NCBI GenBank assembly: GCA_963965975.1
Contig: OZ014415.1
Location: 7,541,057-7,605,056, forward strand
Direction: 5' to 3'
From: Xestospongia bergquistia
Lineage: Eukaryota; Porifera; Demospongiae; Haplosclerida; Petrosiidae
DNA length: 64,000 nucleotides
Part shown: one piece after another, positions 49,301-64,000 of the stretch
How the letters are laid out: every line of letters starts with the position of its first letter
Position numbering within the stretch: the first letter of the stretch is position 1
The notes under the pieces: model-generated
Told to the model about the DNA's origin: nothing
The model's database searches: none
What the model saw: only the letters and a program-made list of their open reading frames with translations
Program-made: the position numbers and the translations under genes

Positions 49301-50196
49301 GCATGAGTTTTGGTATTGATGTTGAATGATACATTGTCATTCTTGCTATGATCTTGTTCTATCCCTACATTACATTAATTTTATTTACTTGTAGTATAAG
49401 TCATTATGTGTTTGTAACGTTTGTTGAATTAATTCTCTATTTATGATATTACATTATTTTTATCTTATCCTTAGTGATGACCACACCCTCAACTAGACCA
49501 CAAATGAGTACAAAGAGAGAGAAATACACTGGTTTTCAAGATGTTGGTAAGTTGTTTATACTCCTGTTCCAATGATTAGAGCCATGATCAACCTAAATTT
49601 TTGATATCTGCTATGAAATTATACTTCAATATTTCTTCTTTTAAGGTATTACCTTAGAAGGCCAGATGTCCACACTCAAAGCAAGCAGAGAGCAAGTCAA
49701 TGTTTCTCAAGATGTTGGTAGGTTTAATTTAGGACAGCATTAAATATTAAATCTAGTTTAATTTTTATTCCAGATGACAGTACTTGTATACCATCATATA
49801 TGTAGCTAATTTAATTATAATGTTTATAATTTTATTTAGAAATCTATAAATTTATCTAGAAACCTATATCTTTGTAATATCTTTACTTTAATATTAGATA
49901 GTATGGGTAAGGAACATGTATCTACTTCACTAGAAATACTCTTGGATCAACAACCAGACTTAAAAGAGATAACTACACATGCTAGAACTGCCGAGTGGCA
50001 TTTGTTGGGTGTGCAACTAGAACTGGATAGTGTAAATCTAAGTGGATGTACTGATTTGACAAGTGTGTATGAGTTATGGATTGAAGAGAAGGCTGAAATG
50101 GCAACTAGAAGGAATTTGTTGAGTGCTTTACGATCTATTAACCAGAATAATGTTGCTAGGAAGTATGAAAATTATCTAAGAAAACTGGTTAGTTAA
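43332..50196 (+). CDS. Gene E: Rab-like GTPase / Roc-COR / Death-domain fusion
   Basis: Possible first coding exon 43332-43454 (ATG at 43364, MFESLLDDM). Rab exons: 44541-44591, 44645-44700, 44797-44850, 44904-45009, 45718-45821, 45865-45966, 46145-46220, with GYGSVGKTS, PTICSD, G4 GNKMDL and ETSAKTG. The G3 motif reads DTAGSE, with serine replacing the catalytic glutamine. No prenylation exon follows. Donor GTATCCTG at 46221 instead leads to exon 46775-46849 ([12 protein letters not shown]), which has TTTCCTTAT before its acceptor, then 46957-49038 (Roc-COR), 49475-49546, 49646-49717, and 49898 to the stop at 50196 (Death). Every junction keeps phase. The protein is likely a multidomain signalling GTPase. 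The Rab-Roc link is inferred from splice signals and the missing tail exon. Two separate genes remain possible. Confidence 0.65.
46221..46774 (+). other. U12-type intron joining the Rab and Roc-COR parts of gene E
   Basis: Donor GTATCCTG, branch-like TTTCCTTAT at 46755-46763, acceptor AG at 46773-46774. It occupies the position of the last intron of genes A, B, C, D, F and D2, whose donors read GTATCCTN or GTATCTTG. In those genes a short prenylation exon follows. Here no such exon is seen in the 554 nt, and the acceptor leads into the Roc-COR part in the same phase. Confidence 0.65.
46957..49038 (+). CDS. Roc-COR exon of gene E
   Basis: A single 2.08 kb exon. It has P-loop GPARVGKTS (47031-47057), a sponge/cnidarian-type 'ST..ESP' region after it, G3-like DCGGQ (47511-47525), and G4-like THRD (47808-47819) after the strand KVLIVA. 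From about 48041 a COR-like region follows ([50 protein letters not shown]). The C-terminal 200 residues ([27 protein letters not shown]) match the pattern I know from animal Roco-like proteins. Roco proteins use Roc-COR as a dimerising GTPase module. An upstream open stretch from 46887 looks like a signal peptide but is probably intron. The exon ends at donor GTATGT; without splicing, a stop follows at 49050. Confidence 0.78.
49898..50196 (+). CDS. Death-domain exon of gene E
   Basis: The exon encodes [12 protein letters not shown], then a Death domain (about 49969-50190): [13 protein letters not shown] for helix 1, LYELW-like [24 protein letters not shown] for helices 4-5, and [13 protein letters not shown] for helix 6. 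The W, ATR, LL-ALR and YE pattern is typical of Death domains in receptor and adaptor proteins. The frame stops at 50196. An alternative donor GTTAGT at 50188 would skip the stop and continue in phase into exon 50694-50763. Confidence 0.8.
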
Positions 50197-50693
50197 TCTA
50201 ATGTTCAGTTCAAACTTCTAGTTACCCAACATGTGGTCTACAGTATGTATCATAGTATATATAGATGAACTAACTAAACAAATCTGATTGGTCACTATTT
50301 ACCTATATTTAGAAAATATTTATCTTAGAAAAAGAAGAGAGTTCTAAAAGACTGATACTACCACACCCATTGTAGTTAAACTGACACTACCATGTTAACA
50401 CCATTTGCCATTAATGTTATTCTGTTATTATGACAAACCTATAGCCTATTTTTATAAATGACTTATTAAGTTCTAATGGAGTAACACCATGGCAATTGTT
50501 AACTAACATTACTCAACGTAATTCAGCTACTACTGTGGACAAGGGTTCTGAACTTTAGTGCTTTTTAATTATTATAGTATTAATTTTGTTATAATTAAAG
50601 TTTCCATAGTAACATTATTATTGACTTTAAAAGCTAACCCTTTAGCTGGTATTGTTAATTTTAGTAGTTAACATTTTATATCATTCTCTTCAG

Positions 50694-54446
<3,753 letters not shown>

Positions 54447-55020
54447 AACTGGTAATTGGATTATAGTAATGACTTTATTTTTCGCATTTTTTTTAATTAT
54501 TTAGTCTCTGATCATGAACTAGATACATCAAATGAACACTTTGTAAAAAGTATGAATGTTTTAACATTTTCTGACATTGTTATTATCAGACACATTGTTC
54601 TGTCTCTAATAATGTATTTGAAACAAGTTATAATTATTTATTTTGATACCAGCTTATGATTTTATTTGAACATTGTCAATGAAATCTCTGTTTGGTAATT
54701 CATTACATACATTACTATCAAAGCACATTAGAGTGTCTGCTTCAAATTAAGTGTCTGAATCTACACCTGAATACAACAGTTAACAATATGTTTACTTGTA
54801 AAGGTATAGACCAGGCTTTGCTTGGCTAAATTAGTCTTGGATTACCTTTACACGGACACTTCTCACTACTTTACAGAAGCCTATCCATAATAGTAATGGT
54901 AAAGGACATTTAATAGTTTATTTATTATTGTGTTTGCTTTTATTCTTATTATTGTAATTATTATAATTATTATGCTGTCGCAGATAATATATATAATATA
55001 TAATCCTTGATATATATATC
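54447..55020. other. Copy F 3' flank and spacer before D2
   Basis: Shared Rab 3' flank ('cctgaatacaacagttaaca' near 54768) and the T/A-rich block 'gctgtcgcagataatatata' also found at 27632. No gene is seen. Confidence 0.6.
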
Positions 55021-57169
55021 TTCTAAATAAGAGGCGTGGTCAGCCAGCTGTTGTCACTTTGGGGGAAAATCGAATTCAAGTCCTGCTGTACAAAGTGAAC
55101 AGTTATATATTCACGTAACGTCATATATATATATGGACCGAGAGAGCTCAGTTTCGGTTTGTCTCACTCAGTTAGATTCCCAACTTCCTGACTTCTACCG
55201 ATACGAGTTTAACATTGTCATAGCATTAGGAAATTGGTTGTTGCTTCAAGAGGAACAAGCCAATGAAGATCAGACACAAACCAGGTTTGTAAAGCTCATA
55301 AATGCTATCATAGTCAGTGGAGTACCATCAAAGCAAGTTGTAGCTCTCACTTGTAAGGTACTTAGAGGTTTGGGTTGGGAAGTGAGGAGTTAAACACGTT
55401 AGAGAGATATGCTGATCAAGGGTTCTCCCTTGAAGCATATCCTCGGACTCAACAACGTCTGCTGGAAATGAACTGTGATAATGTTGGAAAGGCTGTGTAT
55501 AAGGTCGTTGCTGTTCTTGATGATCAATTAGAACAGTTTTATGTAAGGGTTTTTCGTCTTGCTCTATTTAGTATTCTCATTAGACAACGAGTTCAAGAAC
55601 AGAACACTCTTGTAGGTTGTTTTAAAATGCTTCATGAGTACTTAGTTCATCCATCATTAGCAGCTGCTTTTACCTGTTGTATCCTAAATCGATTTGGTTT
55701 TAAAGATTAGTCAACTAAAAAAGTATTCAACTCCTAACTACAACTTAGAGCAAAGATATCCTGATATTGATTGTAGACTAACAGTTGCTGAGTTGTTTTA
55801 TAGTCTTGAGAGAGAACGTGAGTGTCCTAATGTCATACGAATAATTGCTAGACAAGATCTTAATAATTATGCCACCGATAAGATCACTTCTATTGCTGAC
55901 TTTGTCCAACTCCTCTGGGAACAAGAAGTCATTAAAATTGGTGATGTTATTAAACTTCAAGAGTTAGCAAAGTTATTATTACAGGCGTCATAACATACCA
56001 TTAGGTAAGAGATAAATATTTTTGTGTTCTCTTATATGCTCATAATATGATTTCTTTTTGTCTATAATTAAAGAAAGTAGATCATCACCTCACCCTATAA
56101 CAGGTAAAGATCAACTATATAGCAATGATCTTATTTATATATATATATATATCATGTAGGACATATGAGTACTCCTATACCAGTTAGTAGGGCTACTAAA
56201 GACACAAGAACTACTTTAACACAAAGTGCTGGTATGTAGACATCATCAATACAGTTAGCGTCTGTTATATCAAACCACTTCTTTATAAGATGTAGGATTA
56301 TTAATAAGTATTAATTAAAAACTTTTAGTATACTTCATGAGCTATTTACATGTGTACATTAATTTCTTAATGATATATTTATTTTATTTAATGATCTTTT
56401 GTATTGGAATTTGTTGATAAATATTTCATCTGTGCTGTATGGAATATTGTAATGTTACATGTATGTAATATTATAATGTTACATACAGCATTCCATATTA
56501 CATTGCTATATGTAACATTACATATAGCAATGTAATACATAATACATAATATAGTAATTACATATAGTAATATAGTAATATATTAATGTATGTGATTTTT
56601 TAACGTTATATGTTGAGGATCAATCCATAATTTAGTATAGGAGTTCTAAAGCTAGGGATTTACTAAATGTAAATATAGATATCATCACAATGAATAACTT
56701 GATTGATTGCCTTGATAATGAAATAGTTGTAAGATACACTAACACACTAAATCTTTCCATGTTACTTTTAGATCCTGCTACACAAACAGAGGATTATATG
56801 GTATCTGCACATATGGCAGGAGATGGTATGTTAAATATATCGATAATAAAAATGCTAATAATATTAATAATAACATAGAATAAATAGAATTAATAATAAA
56901 TAATAAATATTTTAATGTTAATATCAATAATTGTTATCATTGTTATATTAATATTGTAGATATCATGAGAAAAGATGATATTGTAATTGGGAAAGAAGAA
57001 CGTAAAGGTCTGTACAGTCATTGTTCTTAAATATTTGTTATTAAAGTATTTGTTAATGTATTTGTTAATGTATATTCACAAACATACTACATAAGGTGGC
57101 CTAGCTGTAGTTTTGATAATATATAATGGACCATATATTAGGTTTAAACTGATTGTTTTCCTATAGAGT

Positions 57170-57301
57170 GATTATAATGATTTTTGGGAATTTTAATACG
57201 CCAATTAATATAAAGTTGAAAAAGACCTAGATGTTTGGATAAGACAGTATTTTGTCTTTATATTTGATTAAAGTATTAAAATCCCTATAATTATTATAAT
57301 C
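57170..57301. mobile_element. MITE-like element in a D2 intron
   Basis: Orthologous copy of the 36229-36360 element, almost identical and at the same site, so inherited by duplication. Confidence 0.65.
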
Positions 57302-58544
57302 CTTTAAATAAAGAGTGTTATAGCTTACCCTCTAAACTACAACCTTTTATTATCTATCATAAGTTAACAATACTTCGTCTAATACAACTCAACTTATTGT
57401 ATCCATGGAGATGACATAATAATGTATAATATATATTGTAATAACCTTATCATAACATATAGTATGGCTCTCTTTGTTAATATAGATTCTGTGGGAAATC
57501 ATCAAGAGACAAGAGATGAAGTCAATACTATTGAAGTTAGAGGTAGGTATGAGAAAGTGGAATGTCTACAATAATCATTAAGAATCACACAATATAATTC
57601 TTACTTGATTACATTAACATTGCTGTGATGTTACTATGTCAGGTAATAGATTAGATTATTATATTACTACTTACAGATCAAGTTGGAAACTCAGATGGTG
57701 AGAATCAAGAACTAAGTCATCAAGGTAAACAGACATACATATATTAAGTTTATATAATAATATAAACTTAATATATAATAGATCAGTCTGTTGAAAGTGA
57801 TAGTGGGATAGTAAGAGCTAAACCTTCATCTTCAAGTAGCCATACATTCATATGTACATATAAATTATTACACAAAATAGGTCTCAATGGACTTAAAAAT
57901 GGCAGTCATTCTACACCAGAATCATCACCTTTAGGTAATATATTACTACACTACATACTATAGAAATGAATTGCCTTAAAAGTGTATTAGGAACATAAAA
58001 TTTACATTTTTTGCCTAGTATGTGCTGTGTGCAGGGTAGTTAGTCTTCAGGTTGTTCTGATTGCCAATCTTTGCCAATTCTTAATTATAACTACCAATGA
58101 AACAGTTACTCATTAGTTATTATTCACCAAATGGGGTTTAATAATTGACAAAACTTTTTTGATAAATTTTATTAACAATACTAGTGGCTCTTTCCTAATC
58201 ACAATTTGCCAAGCAACCTTAAATGTTTTAAATAACAACTAACATAACACATTGTTAACACACACAGTTGTTATGTTCAAATTATTGTTAATTTGACATA
58301 TTTGTTTCTGATCTAGTTGTTTCATATCGTGGAAGTAGAGGTAAGAAAAATTATATAGCAACTCAAGGAAATATAATATGTAAAGAAGATCTCAGAGGTT
58401 TAATTAGTAGCCAAATGCATGCATCCACGTCTTCCTAGACTTTTTATGAACCCACTAACAGGTGTTTATTGAATGTATTTTATATAATTATGTATGTATT
58501 GATCAACTTCCCAGGCTTCCAGGATTTTTCCAAGTTAAATGTAC

Positions 58545-58702
58545 TTCATTAAATCATTAATACATACTTCATTAAATCAGTAATACATACTTCATTAAAT
58601 CAGTAATACATACTTCATTAAATCAGTAATACATACTTCATTAAATCATTAATACATACTTCATTAAATCAGTAATACATACTTCATTAAATCAGTAATA
58701 CA
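58545..58702. repeat. 23-bp minisatellite, about seven copies
   Basis: Unit 'attaaatcagtaatacatac' plus 'ttc'. Gene D has a single copy at the same place (about 37603-37625), so the array arose after the D-D2 duplication. Confidence 0.9.
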
Positions 58703-59345
58703 ATGACTTTAATGTTTGTTTTGATACTAAATCTTTACCACAATGTATAATATATTTTCCTTGTTATCATAAATATAAAACAAATTTAATAATTTCATTT
58801 TTTTTGATTTTGCAGGTAGAGGAACAGCACAGGCTCCCCAGAAGCCTTTAAGGAAATTCAAGATTGTTTTTCTTGGAAATTCAAGTGGTGAGTAAAAAAC
58901 AAACTAACAAACTGTCCTAAAATTTATTTTGAGCACAGAATCTAACATGTTGCAAAATTGCCAAGGAAATAAGATGTCTTTGTTAATTTTTAAAAGTATT
59001 AGTTGTGACAAAGAAAAATAAACATTTGAGAGTATGGGATGGCTATGGAAGCAACATTATTGTAAATCATTATTTTAAAATTTCATTAAAATTGACTTAA
59101 TATATCACATGGTACAAAATAGTCTCGTGACAGGAATGAATAGATTTTATTAACATGATCAATTTTATCTTTTTTAGTTGGTAAGACATCACTCATTCTT
59201 AGATTTATTTATGATAGTTTTAACTGTACTTATCAGGTATGACATTCTATCTATAAACTAATATCTTAAGTAATACATGTATAATATTATTATAGGCAAC
59301 AATTGGGACTGATTTCTTGGCTAAAACATTACATTTGGAGGATAG

Positions 59346-59537
<192 letters not shown>

Positions 59538-59544
59538 TAGTTAC

Positions 59545-60975
59545 ACTTATCATAGTCACTTAAGATATATATTCTATCATTAGTAAGCTCTTTACTAGTA
59601 AACATCAGTACTTATCACAGTGACCTAGTATAGCTACCATTAGTAAGCTCTTTACTAGTAAACATCAGTACTTATCACAGTGACCTAGGATAGCTACCAT
59701 TAGTAAGCTCAGACTAGTAAACATCAGTACTTACTACAGTGACCCAGGATAGCTACCATTAGTAAGCTCTTTACTAGTAAACATCAGTACTTATCACAGT
59801 GACCTAGTATAGCTACCATTAGTAAGCTCTTTACTAGTACACATCAGTACTTATCACAGTGACCTAGGATAGCTACCATTAGTAAGCTCAGACTAGTAAA
59901 CATCAGTACTTACTACAGTGACCCAGGATAGCTACCATTAGTAAGCTCTTTACTAGTAAACATCAGTACTTATCACAGTGACCTAGGATAGCTACCATTA
60001 GTAAGCTCAGACTAGTAAACATTTTAGTTACCATAGTGACCTAGAATAGCTACCATTAGTAAGCTCTTTACTAGTAAACATCAGTACTTATCACAGTGAC
60101 CTAGGATAGCTACCATTAGTAAGCTCAGACTAGTAAACATTTTAGTTACCATAGTGACCTAGAATAGCTACCATTAGTAAGCTCTTTACTAGTAAACATC
60201 AGTACTTATCACAGTGACCTAGTATAGCTACCATTAGTAAGCTCTTTACTAGTAAACATCAGTACTTATCACAGTGACCTAGGATAGCTACCATTAGTAA
60301 GCTCAGACTAGTAAACATTTTAGTTACCATAGTGACCTAGAATAGCTACCATTAGTAAGCTCTTTACTAGTAAACATCAGTACTTATCACAGTGACCTAG
60401 TATAGCTACCATTAGTAAGCTCTTTACTAGTAAACATCAGTACTTATCACAGTGACCTAGGATAGCTACCATTAGTAAGCTCAGACTAGTAAACATCAGT
60501 ACTTACTACAGTGACCCAGGATAGCTACCATTAGTAAGCTCTTTACTAGTAAACATCAGTACTTATCACAGTGACCTAGGATAGCTACCATTAGTAAGCT
60601 CAGACTAGTAAACATTTTAGTTACCATAGTGACCTAGAATAGCTACCATTAGTAAGCTCTACACTAGTAAACATCAGTACTTACCACAGTGACCTAGGAT
60701 AGCTACCATTAGTATGCTCTAGACTAGTAAACATCAGTACTTATCACAGTGACCTAGGATAGCTACCATTAGTAAGCTCAGACTAGTAAACATTTTAGTT
60801 ACCATAGTGACCTAGAATAGCTACCATTAGTAAGCTCTACACTAGTAAACATCAGTACTTACCACAGTGACCTAGGATAGCTACCATTAGTATGCTCTAG
60901 ACTAGTAAACATCAGTACTTACCACAGTGACCTAGGATAGCTACCATTAGTAAACTCTAGACTAGTGAACATCAG
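59545..60975. repeat. 60-bp minisatellite in a D2 intron, about 24 copies
   Basis: Unit of about 60 bp: 'gatagctaccattagtaagc', 'tc.ttactagtaaacatcag', 'tacttatcacagtgacctag'. Variants with 'cattttagttaccatagtga' alternate, forming higher-order blocks of about 120-180 bp. Gene D has about six units at the same site. The unit resembles the first 60-80 nt of this intron in the other Rab copies. Confidence 0.93.
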
Positions 60976-62042
60976 TAGCTACATAAGTTTATAGACTATT
61001 AAATATTAGTTCTGACCACATTGACCTTTACTAACCTCTTAAACATCAGTCTATGCCTTTTCCTTTCTCTTAACAGACCAAAAATCATTTAACGAAGTTG
61101 ATGGTTGGATAGAGGACATCAGAACAGAACGTGGAAATAATGTTGTCATCGTATTAGTAGGAAACAAAGTTGATTTACAAGTAAAGACAACATACACAAA
61201 GCTAGCTTAAGTTTTATTAACTAGGTCAAAAGGAAGATCTTAACTGAAATAGGGGAGAGAAAAGCTCAAAAAATAGGAGCAATTTTCAGTGAAGCATCTG
61301 CAAAGTCTGGATATAACGTTAAAGAAGTAAGTTTATAGTTATCTTTTGTTAATTGTTTGTACTAATATTAACAAATTTTAGTAAGTTGTGTAATTGTTAA
61401 AATTTAGTAGACACAATTAACAGTAGGTTTATATAAAAACACTCAGACTTTAGACCTAAAATTGGAATGATTTAGTTATATAGTTTAGTGTACCTGTTAT
61501 TAAACCTCTGTATTAACGACATCTACATAAAGATAGTCATAAACTATCAATCAACTACATGGAGAAATTTCAAAAATGCATATAATGGTGTAGTTTCATA
61601 TTGACAATTAACATGTACTTTTATTAAAGTATATGTGTCTTTCCTTTATTGCCTGCCATTATATTGCTTGAGGAAGGTGATGATGAATGACAAACGTTTA
61701 TTTAAATTGTTAAGAGAAAAGTCAACATACTTGTGGAGATATTATTAACTCTTATATTATGTTGTTAGATGTTTAAAAAGGTAGTCCTGAGATCATGTGA
61801 GCTAATTGAGAAGCAGGAAATGGATGACGAAGAAGGCAGTATCCTATTATAATCATTTTATATGTATTACTTATAATGATTATTAGTTAATTCTATTTTA
61901 GTAGATTATCATGTTATATGAATCCACTTAGAAATGTATTTGTGAATCTTTAACTGACCTATCTATAGATATTGAAATAACTCCTGCTGTACCTTCCAAT
62001 GAAATGGATGCAACAGAAAACAACTCTTTCTGTTCATGTTAA

Positions 62043-62719
62043 TAATTTATTTTTGAATCATAATTAATATCATTTGTCCATTAAATTATTTTATTTGTTA
62101 TTTGAGTTTAATAATATGTACTATAAATGCTATAAAGTTTGTTACTTAAAAACTATGAAATAGTTTTCAACATTATTATCATAGAATACTACATTTCATG
62201 ATATACAGCCACAAACTGCTGACACACAAAAAAACAATGAGCTGAGACTGTTTGTCACTGACCTTGGAACATTACCAAGTTGTTTAATTTATTATAGCTA
62301 TTTATCAAAGTAATCATTATCTTTATATAGTAGATCGACAAAGTTATCAATGACATAACATGTGTATGACAAGAATTAAGTCAACCATTTATGTCACTCC
62401 ATCAGCAAGTCAGTGTGTACTATAACACATCTTGATTGGATAGCTCTGACAAAGTCAAAGTCTGTTCATTATCCATCTTTTGTCATATGTCGTGAGTTCT
62501 AATACCAGAACAACTTTAGTAGTTAGTGTGTACTATAACACAACTGGATTGTAGTGAACCAATGTCTTTTCATCATCCATTTTGTGAAGTACCTCAGGAG
62601 TTCGTGTTATGCTACACGTAACGGTATTTGTTTTTTGTTTATTAAATTGTTACTTATGTAAAAATTAAGTGGGTGTGATGTCAGCTGAAGAGGGTGGTGT
62701 TGATATTCATCATATCAAA
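62043..62719. other. Spacer between D2 and G
   Basis: Duplicate of the spacer after D (40030-41200), shorter because it lacks the 41.4-42.9 kb transposon-like segment and other parts. The D-type upstream block ('ggcgtggtca..cagccagctg') is not present before G. No gene is seen. Confidence 0.6.
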
Positions 62720-63845
62720 ATGGATCGAAAGAGATCAATTTCGGCTTCTCTCTCTCGGTTGGATTCCCAACTCCCTGACTTCTATTGCTTAAAGTTTGAA
62801 GAAATTACAGCATTAGCTGTATTCAAACTGTTGCAAGAACAAACCGACGAGGATCAGTCCACACAGAGCAGGCTTCTGAAACTGTTCAATATCGTCACCA
62901 GCAGTGGCATACCGTTAGAGCAAGCTGTAGCTCTTACATGTCAGGTACTTAGAAGTTTGGGTTGGGAAAGTGATGAGCTAGACACGTTAGAGAAATATGC
63001 TGATCAAAGGTTCTCCCTTGAAGCATCATATCCTCAGATTCAAGACTGTCTCTTGAAAATGAACTGTGACAATGTTGTAAAGGCTGTGTATAAGGTCGTT
63101 GCTGTTCTTGATGATCAACTAGAACAGTTTTATATTAGGGTTTTTCGTCTTGCTCTATTTAGTATTCTCATTAGACATCGAGTTCAAGAACAGAACACTT
63201 TTGTAGGTTGTTTTAAAATTCTTCAAGAGAACTTAGTTCATCCGTCATTAGCAGCTGCTTTTACCTGTTGTATCCTAAATCGATTTGGTTTTAAAGATAT
63301 TAGTCAGCTAAAAAAGTATTCAACTCCTAACTACAACTTAGAGCAGAGATATCCTGATATTGATTGTAGACTAACAGTTGCTGAGTTGTTTTATAGTCTT
63401 GAGAGAGAACGTGAGTGTCCTAATGTCATACGAATAATTGCTAGGCAAGATCTTAATAATTATGCCACCGATAAGATCACTTCTATTGCTGACTTTGTCC
63501 AACTCCTCTGGGAACGAGAAGTCATTAAAGTTGGTGATGTTACTAAACTTCAAGAGTTAGCAAAGTTATGTAATCGCCCGACCTTCTTCAATAATTACTA
63601 CAGGCGTCATAACATACCACTAGGTAAGAGAGAGAAATATTTTTTGTGTTCCCTTATATGTTCATAATATGATTTCTTTTTGTCTATAATTAAAGAAGGT
63701 AGATCATCACCTCAGCTTATAACAGGTAAAGATCAACTATATAGCAATAATCTGATTTATATATATTATATAGTACATATGAGTACTCCTATACCAGTTA
63801 GTGGGGCTACTGGAGACACAATAACTACTTTAACACAAAGTGCTG
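62720..63845 (+). CDS. Gene G (partial): third death-effector-like/linker gene of the D family
   Basis: Exon 1 ends at 63623. The ATG at 62720 (MDRKRSIS) matches the D start. An upstream in-frame ATG at 62669 would add 17 residues (MGVMSAEEGGVDIHHIK). Exons 63696-63725 (EGRSSPQLIT) and 63774-63845 (HMSTPIPVSGATGDT) follow in phase 1. The first 110 residues differ substantially from D, while residues from about 120 on are nearly identical to D. The death-effector-like domain is whole. Beyond 63845 the sequence departs from D, and the Rab part, if any, lies outside the window. Confidence 0.75.
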
Positions 63846-64000
63846 GTATGTTAGTTTTTACGGAGAATTTTGTACATAGAAATGTTCCTTCTTGATAAAG
63901 GTTTATTACTATAATTATTAGTTCCTTTTAATGCCCTAACCTTCTTGAAATGTTTTGTATCCACCAGCTCATGGGATTATGTCATCATCTCTATTCTGTA
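63846..64000. other. Intron or 3' end of gene G, cut by the window
   Basis: After the donor GTATGT at 63846 the sequence no longer matches the D or D2 intron. A stop appears soon if the intron is read through. Nothing else can be supported in the last 155 bases. Confidence 0.4.

Overview
This is an AT-rich animal nuclear window, and every convincing gene is on the + strand. The genes are split into many short exons with GT-AG introns, and the introns and spacers are full of minisatellites. The gene content suggests a basal metazoan: tandem Rab-family GTPases, a Roc-COR GTPase and death-fold domains. A demosponge such as Amphimedon is my best guess, but that is inference and no search was run.

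Layout. 1-10.98 kb has no gene I can defend. It is a tandem array of about 1.7-2.0 kb units (three central units nearly identical, outer ones decayed), preceded by an older, shorter repeat. From 11.1 kb to the end there is one locus of tandemly duplicated Rab6-like GTPase genes: A (11.15-16.34 kb), B (20.49-26.65), C (27.90-33.45), D (34.20-39.99), E and F (43.33-54.45), D2 (55.13-62.04) and G (62.72 kb to beyond the window end). The GTPase exons share the same exon borders and phases in all copies whose Rab part lies in the window (A-F and D2), including one intron with U12-type splice signals near the C-terminus. Spacers between copies are also duplicated. The 16.7-19.2 kb spacer holds A-rich repeats, a GC-rich hairpin and a 26-bp minisatellite. 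The 40-43.2 kb spacer holds what looks like a decayed DNA transposon.

Architecture. Genes A-C have a poorly conserved N-terminal part, then a Rab domain and a cysteine-rich prenylation tail. D, D2 and G begin with one large exon encoding about 300 residues: an internal duplication followed by a death-effector-like fold. In D and D2 about ten small phase 1-1 linker exons follow, then a Rab6-like domain ending CSC. D2 has frame breaks in the first exon. G runs off the window. Copy E is the strangest. Its Rab domain has lost the prenylation exon, and the same U12-type intron position now leads into a 2.1 kb Roc-COR exon, then linkers, then a Death domain. From there the frame can either stop or splice, in phase, through one more exon into the Rab domain of copy F, which has its own CPC tail. 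The predicted product is Rab-Roc-COR-Death, possibly Rab-Roc-COR-Death-Rab.

How the genes may work together (inference). The locus links Rab-type membrane switches with death-fold adaptor domains and a Roco GTPase. That would fit membrane-anchored signalling scaffolds for cell death or innate immunity that arose by local duplication and exon capture. All exon calls come from reading splice signals, phase and paralogue comparison. No transcript evidence was available.
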